The translations under genes were made by a program, and so were the position numbers. A stretch of DNA of 64,000 nucleotides from Leptospira chreensis (lineage in GTDB: Bacteria; Spirochaetota; Leptospiria; Leptospirales; Leptospiraceae), in assembly GCF_016919165.1 (NCBI RefSeq), contig NZ_JAFFPS010000041.1:57981-121980 (forward strand), read 5' to 3'. Below are positions 9,671 through 20,468 of the stretch, one piece after another. Under the pieces are notes generated by a model. It was not told the origin of the DNA. It worked only from the letters and a program-made list of their open reading frames with translations, and did not search any database. How positions within the stretch are numbered: the stretch's first letter is position 1; the number at the start of each line of letters is the position of its first letter.

Positions 9671-10837
9671 ATGATCGACTTTTCCATCACCGATGAACAA
9701 AAAGCCCTCCGCGATTTAGCGAGAGATTTCGCCAAAAATGAAATGATTCCAAAGGCGGAACACCATGACCACTCAGGTGAATATCCGAAAGAAGTATTAA
9801 AGAAAGCTTTTGACGTAGGCCTTATGAATATGCACATCCCCGCAGAATACGGTGGGGCTGGCCTCGGTGTTTTGGACGAACTCATTGCCTCAGAAGAGTT
9901 GTTTTATGGCTGTTCGGGAATGGCCACTGCCATCCTCGCGAACAATCTTGCATTAGCGCCTGTTTTACTTGGTGCTGATGACTACGTAATGAAAAAATTT
10001 ATCCAACCAATGTCGGAAACCTTCACTCTTGCCGCTTATGCCGTGACAGAGCCTGGAGCTGGATCTGACGTAGCAGGGATTCGAACCACTGCCAAACGAG
10101 TCGGTGATGAATACATTGTCAATGGATCCAAAATGTGGATCACGAACGCAGGTCATGCGGACTGGTTTTTTGTTTTAGCAAAAACAGATCCAAATGCCGG
10201 CCACAAGGGTATGACTGGATTCATCGTAGATGCAAAAACTCCAGGAATCATCATCGGTAAAAAAGAAAAAAACATGGGACAACGTTGTTCCGATACTCGC
10301 GGTGTTACCTTCGAAGATGTAAAAGTTCCTAAAGAAAACATGATCGGTAAAGAAGGGGAAGGATTCAAAATCGCCATGGGTGCTTTTGATAAAACTCGCC
10401 CAGCCGTTGCGATTGGTGCTGTGGGAGTGGCTCGTGCGGCCCTTGATCATTCCATTCGTTATGCGAACACTCGTAATGCATTTGGTAAACCGATCTCTGT
10501 CAATCAAGGTGTTAGTTTTATGATCGCTGAAATGGCTCGAGACATTGAAGCCGGAAGACTACTCTGCTGGCAATCTGCTTGGCTTATCGATAATGGATTT
10601 AGAAACACATACCAAGCATCTATCGCAAAAGTATTTTGTGCTGATATGGCAATGCGTGTCACAACGGATGCCGTTCAAATCTTTGGTGGTTACGGATTCA
10701 ACGAAGAATACCCTGTGGAAAAATTGATGCGTGATGCAAAAATCTTCCAAATCTATGAAGGTACTTCACAAATCCAACGTGTGATCATTTCCAAATTTCT
10801 CAATGACGGGGTTGGGATCGAATCTCCTAACGCGTAA
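9671..10837 (+). CDS. acyl-CoA dehydrogenase (short/medium-chain type)
   Basis: This is a 388-residue FAD enzyme that oxidises acyl-CoA to trans-2-enoyl-CoA in beta-oxidation or branched-chain degradation. Family signatures are [12 protein letters not shown] in the middle and a C-terminal [10 protein letters not shown] whose Glu is the catalytic base in the short- and medium-chain groups. Its length is typical of the short/medium-chain type. The electron partner (ETF) is not encoded nearby. It is followed by a hairpin that lies in front of the amidotransferase gene. Confidence 0.93.
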   Translation: MIDFSITDEQKALRDLARDFAKNEMIPKAEHHDHSGEYPKEVLKKAFDVGLMNMHIPAEYGGAGLGVLDELIASEELFYGCSGMATAILANNLALAPVLLGADDYVMKKFIQPMSETFTLAAYAVTEPGAGSDVAGIRTTAKRVGDEYIVNGSKMWITNAGHADWFFVLAKTDPNAGHKGMTGFIVDAKTPGIIIGKKEKNMGQRCSDTRGVTFEDVKVPKENMIGKEGEGFKIAMGAFDKTRPAVAIGAVGVARAALDHSIRYANTRNAFGKPISVNQGVSFMIAEMARDIEAGRLLCWQSAWLIDNGFRNTYQASIAKVFCADMAMRVTTDAVQIFGGYGFNEEYPVEKLMRDAKIFQIYEGTSQIQRVIISKFLNDGVGIESPNA

Positions 10838-10848
10838 AGATTGGATTT

Positions 10849-10884
10849 AGGACAGGTGGATATATGCGAACCTCCACTTGTCCT
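10849..10884 (+). promoter_or_regulatory. 12-bp hairpin between the acyl-CoA dehydrogenase and the amidotransferase gene
   Basis: AGGACAGGTGGA (10849-10860) pairs with TCCACTTGTCCT (10873-10884) with one G-T wobble and a 12-base loop. It ends 8 bases before the likely ATG at 10893. No T-run follows, so it is not a standard terminator. It occupies the place where a ribosome site should be and could control translation of the amidotransferase gene. Confidence 0.5.
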
Positions 10885-10892
10885 CTCCTAGT

Positions 10893-11462
10893 ATGTTTCT
10901 TCTCATCGACAACTACGACTCATTCACCTATATTCTGTACCAATACCTGAACCAAATCATACCAACCACTGTCATGCGGCACGATGAAGATCTGCCTCTG
11001 GACTTACATAAAAAATACCAGGCAGTTGTTTTGTCACCGGGACCTGGCCTTCCTAAAACTTCCGGCAAATTAATGGCTCATATCCAATCTGTGTATGAGA
11101 CCATGCCTGTACTTGGGATTTGTCTTGGCCACCAGGCACTAGCAGAAATTTCCGGTGCCCGTCTCGAACAAACATCGGAAGTGTTCCATGGACGGCCATC
11201 TGAGATCCAACACAATGGGGAAGGTGTGTTTAAAAACATTCCCAATGGATTTTTAGCGAATCGGTACCATTCCTGGGCTGTTTCGAAAGTTTCTTTACCC
11301 AGCGAATTGGAAGTGACAGCCGAAACAAAAGATGGAGTCATAATGGGAATTCGTCATAGAAAATGGAATAAGGTATTTGGGGTTCAATTCCACCCTGAAT
11401 CTATCCTCACCGAACATGGGGAGACCTTACTCCGTAACTTCTATGAGGAAGTGATCCAATGA
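10893..11462 (+). CDS. anthranilate/aminodeoxychorismate synthase glutaminase subunit (TrpG/PabA type)
   Basis: This class I glutamine amidotransferase supplies ammonia to chorismate-using synthases for folate or tryptophan. The N-terminus ([11 protein letters not shown]), nucleophile loop GICLGHQA with its Cys, and FHPESILT with the catalytic His and Glu are complete. I chose ATG 10893 because it opens directly on the family N-terminus; a TTG at 10878 lies inside the preceding hairpin. No synthase subunit is adjacent, so PabA versus TrpG is unresolved. Its TGA overlaps the ATG of the ABC transporter (ATGA at 11459), so the two are translationally coupled. Confidence 0.88.
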   Translation: MFLLIDNYDSFTYILYQYLNQIIPTTVMRHDEDLPLDLHKKYQAVVLSPGPGLPKTSGKLMAHIQSVYETMPVLGICLGHQALAEISGARLEQTSEVFHGRPSEIQHNGEGVFKNIPNGFLANRYHSWAVSKVSLPSELEVTAETKDGVIMGIRHRKWNKVFGVQFHPESILTEHGETLLRNFYEEVIQ

Positions 11463-13354
11463 AATATTTTTTAAGACTATTGTCCTATTCTGTGCACTAC
11501 CGAGAACGATTTGTTCTGGGTTTGGTATTTGCACTTTTGACAGCTGTTTTGAATGGTATTTCTCTTACCGCACTCATCCCTCTCTTTGATTCGTTAGGTG
11601 GCGATAAAAACAATCGTTTTCATTTGGATTTGACCCTTCCGGAAAAAACCATTCTCGTCCAGGAAGTTCTACTGGGTGAAGACAGTCTTGATGGGCTCGA
11701 ACGACTGAAACGTGTCATTATCTCTGCAAAACTCCAAATCAACCAGTTCACAGAGGATATGGAACCGAAAGAGGTGGTCTGGGCGGTTTGTATTGCCGTT
11801 TTTCCGCTATATCTCTTAAAACTAGGAACTTATCTTTTATCTGTTTATTGTATTGCTACCGCTGGTTATAAAGCGGTGAGAGACATTCGCCAAGAGTTAT
11901 TCCAAAAAGTCCAGAGGTTACCTCTCACATACTTTTATAAAGAAAAAACGGGTCTTATCATGAGTCGCGTGATTAACGATGCAGAGACTGTAGCGGCGGT
12001 CATTTCAAGTAACTTACGTGATGCGGTGATTAACTTTTTTTACGTGGTCACTCACCTAATGATTTTGATTTATCTAAATTCAGAATTATTAATTTTGGCC
12101 TGTCTTACGATTCCTGTTGTGATTTTGCCGGTAACATTATTCACGAGAAAAATATCATCATCCACAGCCCGGTTCCAAGAAAAACTGGCCGACCTCAATA
12201 GCCATATCCAAGAATTCATTTCAGGGATTAAGGTCATCCGAACCTTCCGCCAAGAGAATCAGGATCTTAAAAAATTCGATAACATCAACTATAAGGTGTA
12301 TCGCCGCACTTTCAAAGGACAGTTCTATTTACAAATGGCACCGAGCCTTGTAGAACTCACTTCTTCCATCGTGGTACTTGGATATTTTGCTATGGGTGCC
12401 AAATTCATTTACTCCGGTAAGTTTACCCAAGGGGAGTTTATGGCCTTCCTTCTTACCTTGTTATTTTTACTTCGTCCGCTCACCCAACTCTCGCAAATGG
12501 TCGGTAAAATCACCCAAGCCAATTCGGCAGGGAAACGGATTTTTGAAATCATCGATCGGGATTCGGAAGTGGTAGAACATGGAGACGAAACGATTCTCGA
12601 AAAAATCGAAACGGGAATCCAATTCGATGACATTCATTTTTCTTATCCAGGCACCAACCAAGAAGTTCTAAAAGGAATCAATTTAGATATCAAACTTGGG
12701 GAAACATACGCCTTTGTCGGAACCAGTGGTTCTGGTAAATCCACTCTTATGGATTTAATTCCCCGCTTTTTTGATCCCACTTCTGGAAAGATCCGAATCG
12801 ATGGGGTGGACATCCGTAACTTTTCTCTGAACTCCCTTCGTAAAAAAATTGGGATTGTCACCCAGGAAATTTTTCTCTTCCACGGAACCATTGCAGATAA
12901 CATCGCCTATGGGACGGGTGCTGCTTCCCGGAAAGAAGTGGTTCGCGCCGCTCGTCTTGCCAATGCCCATGACTTCATTACCAAAATGGAAAAGGGATAT
13001 GATACGGTCATAGGCGTTCGAGGACTCGATCTCAGTGGGGGCCAAAGACAACGTCTGGTCATTGCTCGTGCTTTGTTACGAAATGCGGAAATCATGATTT
13101 TGGATGAGGCAACAAGCGCTCTCGATGCGGAATCGGAACGTTTGGTCAGCCGCGCTTTGGAACGACTCTTTAAAAATAGAACCACTTTTATCATCGCCCA
13201 TCGTCTTTCGACAGTGCGTCGTGTGAAAAACATCGTAGTCATTGAAGAGGGTGAGATCAAAGAACAAGGGGATCATGACTCCCTTTTAGCAGAAAATGGA
13301 ATTTATAAAAAACTATACGACAGTCAATTTGCTGATGCGGAGATTCAAATATGA
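11459..13354 (+). CDS. MsbA-type ABC exporter (fused membrane and ATPase domains)
   Basis: This is a 631-residue half-transporter expected to work as a homodimer in the inner membrane, probably moving lipid A or another amphiphile. About six membrane helices fill the first 330 residues. The first periplasmic loop carries an uncommon insert of roughly 70 residues (about 40-110). The ATPase domain has Walker [10 protein letters not shown], signature LSGGQ, Walker [10 protein letters not shown] and the H-loop AHRLST. It overlaps both neighbours by ATGA, the amidotransferase before it and the receiver after it. The insert and partners differ from textbook MsbA, so the substrate is uncertain. Confidence 0.88.
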   Translation: MKYFLRLLSYSVHYRERFVLGLVFALLTAVLNGISLTALIPLFDSLGGDKNNRFHLDLTLPEKTILVQEVLLGEDSLDGLERLKRVIISAKLQINQFTEDMEPKEVVWAVCIAVFPLYLLKLGTYLLSVYCIATAGYKAVRDIRQELFQKVQRLPLTYFYKEKTGLIMSRVINDAETVAAVISSNLRDAVINFFYVVTHLMILIYLNSELLILACLTIPVVILPVTLFTRKISSSTARFQEKLADLNSHIQEFISGIKVIRTFRQENQDLKKFDNINYKVYRRTFKGQFYLQMAPSLVELTSSIVVLGYFAMGAKFIYSGKFTQGEFMAFLLTLLFLLRPLTQLSQMVGKITQANSAGKRIFEIIDRDSEVVEHGDETILEKIETGIQFDDIHFSYPGTNQEVLKGINLDIKLGETYAFVGTSGSGKSTLMDLIPRFFDPTSGKIRIDGVDIRNFSLNSLRKKIGIVTQEIFLFHGTIADNIAYGTGAASRKEVVRAARLANAHDFITKMEKGYDTVIGVRGLDLSGGQRQRLVIARALLRNAEIMILDEATSALDAESERLVSRALERLFKNRTTFIIAHRLSTVRRVKNIVVIEEGEIKEQGDHDSLLAENGIYKKLYDSQFADAEIQI

Positions 13355-13752
13355 AAAGAGTTTTAATTGTTGATGATAATGATCGTTATGCGAACAATTT
13401 AAAATCATATTTTGATTCAAAAAATATCCCATCGGACAGGGCAGTGGATGCCAAAGAAGGCCTAGTTCTTTTTTCTAAAAATCCAAACTACGATATGATC
13501 GTTTCTGATGTGACTATGGAAACCCAAACCTCAGGGCTTTGGATGATGCGTCAAATTTACAAATCAGGTTACAAGGGTGTTCTTGTGATTGCTTCTACTG
13601 GATTTGATGTATTCGGTGTGATGCCGTTTTCCTCTCGGTTTTTACCTTGGTTTTGTGGTCTCCATTGGATGATTCCGAAAGTGCCACTCAAACAAGGAAC
13701 GGTGGAATGGGTTCCCACCGCCCTCTCTTTCGGAAAAGTTAATCCTTTTTAA
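13351..13752 (+). CDS. stand-alone response-regulator receiver
   Basis: This 133-residue protein is a lone receiver domain. Asp8 and Asp9 form the acidic pocket, Asp53 (SDVTM) is the phospho-acceptor, Thr83 is the switch residue and Lys110 (IPKVP) is conserved. The stretch between Thr83 and Lys110 is rich in Phe/Trp and longer than usual, suggesting an altered binding face. It has no output domain. It starts inside the stop of the ABC exporter gene (ATGA at 13351), and its last 14 bases overlap the convergent HEAT-repeat gene. A role linked to the exporter is suggested by position only. Confidence 0.82.
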   Translation: MKRVLIVDDNDRYANNLKSYFDSKNIPSDRAVDAKEGLVLFSKNPNYDMIVSDVTMETQTSGLWMMRQIYKSGYKGVLVIASTGFDVFGVMPFSSRFLPWFCGLHWMIPKVPLKQGTVEWVPTALSFGKVNPF

Positions 13753-15619
13753 GAACTTTGATCTCTTCGATCGGATTGAAGAGATTGTTGTGTTTTCCTT
13801 TTTTCAAATTGGAATACTTTCCAGACTTTCCATCACTTCCTAATTGTTTCACTTCAATGATATCCAGTTTTGGATAAAATACCCAACCCGTCACAAACGC
13901 ATCTCTGGCACCCGGTAGCGTAGATTCCATTTTCACTTGGATGTATTTGTCTGTGAGGATATCTTCCCCAATCCGAACGGCAAATTCCTTTTTGGTTTCA
14001 GAAAGAACGAGACCAATCTCTTTATTTTTAATATAAGATACGGGTCTAGACCTTTCGTTTGGTTCAGATCTCAGATAGTCATCTTCGATCAGAATGATGG
14101 CATATTTGCCAAAGGCTTTTCTTCGGAGTAAAGATTCTCCAATTCGTTTCCCGAGTTTCTCATCGGTTTGGGCTTCGTTCAATCGAATCAGTGCAAAAGT
14201 GGCAGAAAGAGATGGGTTTTTACTAATTTCATCAACAGCTAATAAAGCAAGGTTTGGCTCTTCCGCCACCACTCGTTCTAAAATCCGTAAACTTTCTCGG
14301 CTACCGTGAATGGCGAGAGCTTCGAGGGCCGCTTCTTTGATCTCAGGTTCATTGGACTTTAAAAATTTATCAAATACTTCTACATCAGCATCTAGCCTGT
14401 GATAGGCGAGTCCTCTTAGGGACCCGGAAACAATGACAACATATTCAGAAGCAAGTCCTGTGGTAAGGATCATCTCTCTTCCTGCTGGATCTTTGGTTTT
14501 CCCAAGACCTTCGTAACTGACGGCAATCACTTCGGGATCTTCAGCTTTCGTTCCAGCAATGAAATAGGAAAGAGACCTTTTGTCTCCCAGATCCGACAAA
14601 GCTTTGTATGCGGCCGGTCTTACTTGGTATCCATCTCGATCAATGGCAGTTTGTAAACTCACACGGCCTGCTTTGAGACGACCGAGAGCCAGGGCTGCTG
14701 CCGAACGAACTCGAGGGATGGGGTGGGTGGCTAGAATTTTTTCTAAGTTCCTAGGTCTACGGTAGTATTCCCATTGGAAAACTTGGACGAGGCCGCTACG
14801 AATTTGTTCCGTATACTCTCTGTCTTTTTTTTCTTCGTCAGAGAGAACTTCTTCCTCTTCCTTTTTGACGAGTTCATTGATTTGTTCATCGACTTTCGCT
14901 TTTCCTGTAACTTTTGTTTTGCGATTCAGGCGTTTGATCGAAATTTTGGAACCAATATCTTCTTTTTTAGTAATTATCTTTTCTGGTTTTTTGGGTTTAT
15001 CTTTTTTATCATCTATAATGATGGGATCTTCCACCACAGGTTTGATTTCTGCGTCGGCAATATCTTTCCCTTGGGAATAGTTATTGGAATCTGATCGAAT
15101 ATTACGAATGGCATTTTGAATTCCAATGGCTTTGGGACTGTATTGTTTTAGCGAATCTAAAATATTTCCCAATGCATAAGTCACGCGACCAATGGCAGGT
15201 CCATCAAAATCATTTGGTGTGCTATCAATTAGGTCTTGGTTGGTTTGTACAAGCCCAGGAAGTTTTGTGATGATGGGTGGGAGGTCTTCTTCTAAGTAGG
15301 CCGCCGCTTGCATCTCTTGCGCTGCCGGTTCCCCTACGGTTTTTTTGCTATCGGCACGAAGGGCTACATTTTCCCCAAATTCTAAAAGCGCAATGGCCTT
15401 ATGTGCCTCTTGAATGAATTCATCATACTTACGATTGTTTGTTACCGGGACCAATACTTCCTTTGTTTTATGCGGATCTAAATCGGTTCCTTGGTATTCT
15501 TTATACTTTGGTGAAACGTCTGTTAACTGGTATGGCTTTGAAGTGGAACAACCTATCAACAGAACCAGGACCACCCATAAACTGCTCTTCCAAATTATGT
15601 CTTGACCCTTTTGAAACAT
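13739..15619 (-). CDS. HEAT-repeat lipoprotein
   Basis: I prefer the ATG at 15619, six codons inside the longest frame. It gives a short basic start, a hydrophobic helix and the lipobox LIGC, so the mature protein should be lipid-anchored. Residues about 190-260 are charged and low in complexity. Residues about 275-480 are helical HEAT-like repeats with recurring Ala/Leu pairs (for example [21 protein letters not shown]). The C-terminus is beta-rich. HEAT repeats bind other proteins; no enzymatic motif is seen. The start region faces hflX, whose start is unclear. The job is unknown. Confidence 0.78.
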   Translation of the reverse strand: MFQKGQDIIWKSSLWVVLVLLIGCSTSKPYQLTDVSPKYKEYQGTDLDPHKTKEVLVPVTNNRKYDEFIQEAHKAIALLEFGENVALRADSKKTVGEPAAQEMQAAAYLEEDLPPIITKLPGLVQTNQDLIDSTPNDFDGPAIGRVTYALGNILDSLKQYSPKAIGIQNAIRNIRSDSNNYSQGKDIADAEIKPVVEDPIIIDDKKDKPKKPEKIITKKEDIGSKISIKRLNRKTKVTGKAKVDEQINELVKKEEEEVLSDEEKKDREYTEQIRSGLVQVFQWEYYRRPRNLEKILATHPIPRVRSAAALALGRLKAGRVSLQTAIDRDGYQVRPAAYKALSDLGDKRSLSYFIAGTKAEDPEVIAVSYEGLGKTKDPAGREMILTTGLASEYVVIVSGSLRGLAYHRLDADVEVFDKFLKSNEPEIKEAALEALAIHGSRESLRILERVVAEEPNLALLAVDEISKNPSLSATFALIRLNEAQTDEKLGKRIGESLLRRKAFGKYAIILIEDDYLRSEPNERSRPVSYIKNKEIGLVLSETKKEFAVRIGEDILTDKYIQVKMESTLPGARDAFVTGWVFYPKLDIIEVKQLGSDGKSGKYSNLKKGKHNNLFNPIEEIKVLKKD

Positions 15620-17325
15620 CTGATAGCCTACTTCCATACTTTGAATATCGGATACTTACTATAAGTAAAATTAGCGGCAATCTAGCTGGTCTCAAGCCAA
15701 ACCAGGTAAAAAAGTTAAAATCTCTCTCCGAAAGGCGTCTCAGAGAGGATTCTATCATATCTATGGACCTTGCTAGGCTCGTAGGTGAGATTTCTGTAGA
15801 AATTCGTAGGCAAGTCGGCCTTCTCATTGAGAGGACAGGTTATGTCACGCATCTCATTGTTGGCAATGACAGCTCCATCGAAATTCCTCATTTGGACCGC
15901 TACCGTGTTGCCCATTCACGACTCCGAGGCCTTCGCCTTTTTCACACTCACCTCAAAGAACACCCGTTAAACCAAGAAGATTTGATGGACCTTGTCCTCA
16001 ACCGCTTTGATTCCATTACCGCTGCTTGTGTGGGTTCTGACGGAATTCCCAAATTCTTTTTTTCCGCTTTTATCAATCCAGATCCCGATGCTAAGGAACC
16101 TTGGATCCTCTCTCCGAAACAATATCCTGGCCAATTGAAGTATGGATATTCAGAGCAAGTCGAAGCCCTTGAATCCGAATTCACAAAAAAAACATCCATC
16201 TTAAAGGAATCGCAAAAAGAAAACCGAGCCTTCCTTGTGGGTGTGTATGATGTGCGAAAGATGAAACGTTCGCCTGACCATTCTATGGCGGAACTCAAAG
16301 AACTTTGCCGCACAGCCGGAATCCATGTTGTGGATACCTATATCCAAAAAAGAGATCCTGATCCCAAAACTGTTGTGGGGAAAGGAAAGTTACAAGAAAT
16401 CATCTTAACTTCTGTCCATAAAGACATTGAACATTTGATTTTTGATTTGGAACTCACTCCTTCTCAGGCTAAAAAAATCTCTGATGCTAGTGATTTAAAA
16501 ATCATCGATCGCACCCAATTGATTTTAGATATATTCTCCAAAAATGCAAAATCGCGGGATGGAAAACTCCAAGTCGAACTGGCCCAGCTCAAATACCTCA
16601 AAAATAGACTTTCTGAATTGGATGACAATATGAGTCGCCTAACAGGAGGAATTGGGGGAAGGGGGCCTGGGGAAACTAAGTTAGAAATTGGGAACAGGCG
16701 AGTGGAAGAAAAAATCACTCGTTTGGAAAATGAACTGAAAGACCTCAAACGCCGACGGGAACTAAACCGTAAGTCTCGGACAAGAAATGAGATCCCCATT
16801 GTGGGAATTGTTGGTTATACCAATGCAGGAAAGTCCACTCTCCTCAATGCCTTAACCAATTCCACAGTCATTGCCGAGGACAAATTATTTGCTACTTTGG
16901 ATCCTACAACCAGGAGGATTCGTTTTCCTGAAGAAAGGGAAATTATCATTTCCGATACGGTTGGATTCATCCATGACCTCCCGCCAGATCTCTCCCAAGC
17001 CTTCAAGGCCACTCTGGAGGAATTAGGGGACGCCGACCTACTTCTACATGTAGTAGATTCGACAAATGCTAATTATGCGGAACAAATGGATGCGGTAGAC
17101 ACCATTCTTAATTCCTTAAAATTAAACGAAATTCCACGAATGGTGGTTTTTAACAAAGCCGATGGACTCGATGAAGAGACTCATGCCTCTTTTGAAAAAA
17201 ATGGGTCTTTACTCGTCTCCGCTGTTACTCGTGACGGATTGCCTAATCTTTTGGGTTTGATTGAAGAAGAGATTTGGAAAACCAAGGAACAAAAACCGGC
17301 CCTCGTGGCTACTCCCAGTGAGTGA
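15532..17325 (+). CDS. hflX: HflX-family ribosome-associated GTPase
   Basis: HflX binds the large ribosomal subunit and helps split stalled ribosomes. The GTPase motifs are GYTNAGKST (G1), the ATLDPTTRR switch I, DTVGF (G3) and NKAD (G4). The glycine-rich [10 protein letters not shown] block precedes them. It has the extended N-terminal region seen in some phyla, with a conserved [11 protein letters not shown] block at about 15673. No ATG, GTG or TTG is found between 15538 and that block, so the start is uncertain. I give the nearest upstream ATG (15532), but a rare ATA or ATT start at 15661-15670 is possible. The 3' end overlaps the STAS gene by 17 bases. Confidence 0.88.
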   Translation: MALKWNNLSTEPGPPINCSSKLCLDPFETSDSLLPYFEYRILTISKISGNLAGLKPNQVKKLKSLSERRLREDSIISMDLARLVGEISVEIRRQVGLLIERTGYVTHLIVGNDSSIEIPHLDRYRVAHSRLRGLRLFHTHLKEHPLNQEDLMDLVLNRFDSITAACVGSDGIPKFFFSAFINPDPDAKEPWILSPKQYPGQLKYGYSEQVEALESEFTKKTSILKESQKENRAFLVGVYDVRKMKRSPDHSMAELKELCRTAGIHVVDTYIQKRDPDPKTVVGKGKLQEIILTSVHKDIEHLIFDLELTPSQAKKISDASDLKIIDRTQLILDIFSKNAKSRDGKLQVELAQLKYLKNRLSELDDNMSRLTGGIGGRGPGETKLEIGNRRVEEKITRLENELKDLKRRRELNRKSRTRNEIPIVGIVGYTNAGKSTLLNALTNSTVIAEDKLFATLDPTTRRIRFPEEREIIISDTVGFIHDLPPDLSQAFKATLEELGDADLLLHVVDSTNANYAEQMDAVDTILNSLKLNEIPRMVVFNKADGLDEETHASFEKNGSLLVSAVTRDGLPNLLGLIEEEIWKTKEQKPALVATPSE

Positions 17326-17680
17326 TGGCTTCCTGCTTTGTATTGAAGATCTGAACCTTACGCGGTAAATCCATCAGGCGAATCACGTTTTCTAAAAAGT
17401 GATTCAAACCCCCAATCAGAATTTTGCCATGATGGCTCTCCACAGTTTTGATGATTCCGATTAGCGTTGCTACCCCAATGCTATTGATGTACTCCAGTTT
17501 TGTGAGTTCCAAAATGATATTGTAAACTGCATCCCGAAAGATCACCGAAATATTCCGATTGATTTCATAAGCATTGGTATTGGTGATCTGGCCTACAAAG
17601 GAAACTACCAGAACTCGTTCGCCTTTGATCTCGACGAATTCTGTTTTTAGATCTAGGGAAGGAAATTGTAAATTCGCCAT
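17309..17680 (-). CDS. STAS-domain protein (anti-sigma-factor-antagonist-like)
   Basis: This 123-residue protein is a single STAS domain. The phospho-acceptor region reads [14 protein letters not shown], with a Ser in the expected place. Such proteins bind RsbW-like kinases and are released or held according to phosphorylation. It lies 6 bases after homoserine dehydrogenase on the same strand and so is probably co-transcribed with it, an odd pairing. No anti-sigma kinase is adjacent. A partner could be the REC-ATPase at 48957 or one outside the window. Confidence 0.82.
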   Translation of the reverse strand: MANLQFPSLDLKTEFVEIKGERVLVVSFVGQITNTNAYEINRNISVIFRDAVYNIILELTKLEYINSIGVATLIGIIKTVESHHGKILIGGLNHFLENVIRLMDLPRKVQIFNTKQEAITHWE

Positions 17681-17686
17681 GGCGAG

Positions 17687-18970
17687 TTACAGTTTTTCCA
17701 AGAGCCGGATGGCCACAGTTTTCTGTTTGATGATGGCAGACATGGTATCAATTTCCTGCAGAGATTTTTGAAATTCTCCTTCCGTGGCAGCGTGTGTGAG
17801 AACAATTACGGACACAGGCTCGGAAGTAGACTCTCTTTGTTGGACGGATGCAATTGAAATATTATGACGGCCGAGGACCTTAGAAATTTCGGCAAGAACC
17901 CCGGGTTTGTCTACAGTAGAAAAACGTAGGTAATAACGAACCAAATTGTCCGGTTCTGGAAAGGCTTTTGCTTCTGGAAAAAGATTATTTTCTTTGGCGA
18001 TGTCACTACTTCCGAGTCTTGAGGAATAGTAAATGATGTCGGAGAGAACGGCACTGGCCGTCGGCATTCCCCCAGCCCCTTTCCCTGTGATCATTCCTGA
18101 ATCTGCTTCTTTGGTTTTATAAAACACAGCATTGGATTCATTCATCACATTGGCGAGTGGATGGTCGAGAGGAACAAGGGTAGGATGCACCTTGGTCAGA
18201 ACCCCCGCCGAACTTCGTTTAGAGATTCCTAAAAGTTTGATTCGGTATCCGAGAGAAAGTGCGGATTGGATGTCCGAGGATTGTAAGTCAGAGATTCCTT
18301 TTACAGATAAAGAAGAGAACGAAACGTAATCACGGAAGGCAAGACTCGCAAGCAAACTGATTTTATGGCCCGCATCAATTCCTTCCACATCGAAGGTGGG
18401 ATCTGCTTCTGCAAATCCTAAGTCTTGGGCTTTCTTCAAAGCAGTGGAATAATCCCAAGATTCTTGTTCCATTTTGGTCAGGATGAAATTGGTTGTCCCA
18501 TTCAGGATTCCGCAGATGACTTCAAATTCGCAAGAAGAGAGTCCGTCCCGTAAAGTACGGATGATGGGAATGGAACCGGCAACGGCCGCTTCATACCCGA
18601 GTTCCGCTCCGGTTTTTCCGGAGATCGAATACAATTCCCTACCTTTTTCGGATAACAACGCCTTATTGGCCGTGATGACAGTTTTGCCATTTTCCAAGGC
18701 AGACTGAACCGCTTTGTAGGCAATGTCGGTTCCGCCTATCAATTCAACAATCATATCGATATCCGAACGATTTGTAACCGATAGTACATCGTCCGTTACT
18801 GGAACGTTTGTTTTACCTTGGAGTTTTCCCGGGCTACGAGTGGCAATCGCCGTTAGTTGTAAGTTGATTCCATAATGATTTTGGATTTTTTCTCGGTTTT
18901 TTTCCAAGAGTTGGAGTAAGCTAGTGCCGACAACTCCGGCACCCAATAGACCAATACGAACTTCTTTCAT
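17687..18970 (-). CDS. hom: homoserine dehydrogenase with C-terminal ACT domain
   Basis: This enzyme reduces aspartate semialdehyde to homoserine, the branch point to threonine and methionine. The 427-residue form has the NAD(P) loop GLLGAGVVGTS at the N-terminus and the substrate-domain motif VEGIDAGHK in the middle. A C-terminal ACT domain (about 345-425, starting near DKPGVLAEIS) normally gives threonine feedback. It is monofunctional, with no aspartokinase part, and thrB or thrC are not adjacent. No amino-acid leader or riboswitch is visible in the 144 bases upstream. Confidence 0.94.
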   Translation of the reverse strand: MKEVRIGLLGAGVVGTSLLQLLEKNREKIQNHYGINLQLTAIATRSPGKLQGKTNVPVTDDVLSVTNRSDIDMIVELIGGTDIAYKAVQSALENGKTVITANKALLSEKGRELYSISGKTGAELGYEAAVAGSIPIIRTLRDGLSSCEFEVICGILNGTTNFILTKMEQESWDYSTALKKAQDLGFAEADPTFDVEGIDAGHKISLLASLAFRDYVSFSSLSVKGISDLQSSDIQSALSLGYRIKLLGISKRSSAGVLTKVHPTLVPLDHPLANVMNESNAVFYKTKEADSGMITGKGAGGMPTASAVLSDIIYYSSRLGSSDIAKENNLFPEAKAFPEPDNLVRYYLRFSTVDKPGVLAEISKVLGRHNISIASVQQRESTSEPVSVIVLTHAATEGEFQKSLQEIDTMSAIIKQKTVAIRLLEKL

Positions 18971-19114
18971 CTAGGATCACGATTTCGTAGGAGAAAGGGA
19001 AACACACTTAAAAAAAATTTAAAAAAAAACAAATTTGAGAAGAAGTTCTTCAGCTTTTTTTGTTTTTATGTGATAACTATAATTAGAATTGTCTCGGCAA
19101 TAAGGATTATCATT

Positions 19115-19759
19115 ATGGCAACGAAAAAATCATCATCTGCCGCTAAGAAGAAGGCTGTTAAAAAAGCGGCTAAGAAAACAAATACGGTTAAGAAACAATC
19201 TACAAGAAACGAGAGTGCATCTCTTTATAAAAATGACGAGTCAGCGCAAGTTTCTCTTCAATCCCCGGTATCTCATTCCGACGGATCTTCCCACGGTACA
19301 AAAGAATCTGGAAATGGAGTGTATCTATTTTTGGTTTTGGCCGGCGTGCTTGCCATCGGGTATTTAGGATATGTGAAATACTTCAAAACAAAAGCACCAG
19401 TGGCTGTAGCATCCGTTCCTGCTGATGCACAAACTAAACCAGTGCCTGCTGCACCAGAAACAAAAGTAGAAGAAGCGCAAACAGAAGCTCCTGCTGCTGG
19501 ATTTCTACTGGATAAAGTGGCGTCCAAAAAATGGTCAGAAGCTGGCGCTTATTGTAAATCTGTTGGTGGAGTGGTTCCTTCCAAAGATGATCTCGTAAAA
19601 TTTGCAGCTACGGCTCCAAAAGAGATCAAATCTAGCGAAGAGAAATATTGGACTAAAACAGAAGTGGATAAGAAGTCAGGTTTGGCTTACCGTTTTTCTA
19701 ACGGAAAGGCTCCCAAAGTTGACAAAGCTACTTCTTTAAAGGTTCTTTGTAAAAACTAA
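19115..19759 (+). CDS. lysine-rich single-pass membrane protein, function unknown
   Basis: I chose ATG 19115 because AAGGAT lies 8 bases before it. The 214-residue product begins with about 30 residues of Lys/Ala repeats resembling histone H1 or Hc1-type tails, which should be cytoplasmic and could bind nucleic acid or acidic lipids. One membrane helix (about 72-93) follows, then an Ala/Pro/Val-rich linker. A compact C-terminal domain of about 80 residues has two Cys, in AYCKSVGG and KVLCKN, that could form a disulfide outside the membrane. I do not recognise the family. It stands alone, diverging from hom. Confidence 0.7.
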   Translation: MATKKSSSAAKKKAVKKAAKKTNTVKKQSTRNESASLYKNDESAQVSLQSPVSHSDGSSHGTKESGNGVYLFLVLAGVLAIGYLGYVKYFKTKAPVAVASVPADAQTKPVPAAPETKVEEAQTEAPAAGFLLDKVASKKWSEAGAYCKSVGGVVPSKDDLVKFAATAPKEIKSSEEKYWTKTEVDKKSGLAYRFSNGKAPKVDKATSLKVLCKN

Positions 19760-19762
19760 TCT

Positions 19763-20374
19763 CTAACGAGAGTTTGATTGGATCGGGGCTAGAATTTCTC
19801 TTCTGATTTTGTCCGCAAGGTCAGAAGAAGCAAAAATCTTCCCCGATACATCAGTTAAATAGAAACTATCTTTCGCACGTCCCGTTTCGAAATCGGTTTC
19901 AATGGTCGCACTGCGAATGTTGATTTGGTTTTGCATCAGAATTCGTGAAACATAATACAACAAACCCCTTCCTGCACTGCTTTCCAAATACAAACAAGTT
20001 TCATTCCGTTCGGGAAGATCGCTAAATATAAATTCTGGTGTTTCTCTAAAAAAAGTGGCAACTGCCGGTTCTTGGATTTGTAACTTTTCCAAGATCTCTT
20101 CAAACTTAGTATTTTTGGAAAATAAGGAATCCATCATCATTCCTAATTTGAAAGCGGCTTGGGTAGTATCACCACCATCTGCTTGTAAAATGAACGAATC
20201 GATTGTAAATTCCTTTCCTTTCTCAATCACTGTGCTTAGTTCTCCAGAAAGGATGTCCATTTTCAGAGCATAAATGATCGTAGCGATTCGGTGGAAGGTA
20301 CCAATTTGGGTAGAATCCGTTTTTAGGGAAATTAGGATGTTTTCCTTCTCTCGTTTGTATTGAAACTCGATCAA
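19763..20374 (-). CDS. ACT-domain protein resembling the C-terminus of GlnD
   Basis: The frame is open to 20569, but the family-like sequence begins at IEFQYKREK, so I place the start at the TTG at 20374 (203 aa). This start has an AAAGGGAAA-type ribosome site. Two ACT-like halves are visible (about 5-75 and 125-195), each with a beta-strand and the phrase for small-ligand binding. The order and wording (THFHRIAT..., then GRGLLYYVSRIL) resemble the tandem ACT domains of the uridylyltransferase GlnD, without its catalytic domains. It may sense an amino acid and act on a partner. It diverges from the SUMF1-type gene and ends 3 bases from the previous gene. Confidence 0.65.
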   Translation of the reverse strand: MIEFQYKREKENILISLKTDSTQIGTFHRIATIIYALKMDILSGELSTVIEKGKEFTIDSFILQADGGDTTQAAFKLGMMMDSLFSKNTKFEEILEKLQIQEPAVATFFRETPEFIFSDLPERNETCLYLESSAGRGLLYYVSRILMQNQINIRSATIETDFETGRAKDSFYLTDVSGKIFASSDLADKIRREILAPIQSNSR

Positions 20375-20468
20375 TGTGGCATTTCCCTTTCCCACAGATT
20401 GTATACATGCACAGGAAATTTCAATCAAAAGGTTTCTGCAAAATACGCCGATGATGATAAAAGACAGT

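Noticed and set aside
20376..20468. N-terminal extension of the SUMF1-type protein
   Set aside because: The longer frame would bury the signal peptide 31 residues inside the protein and overlap the control region of the divergent ACT gene.
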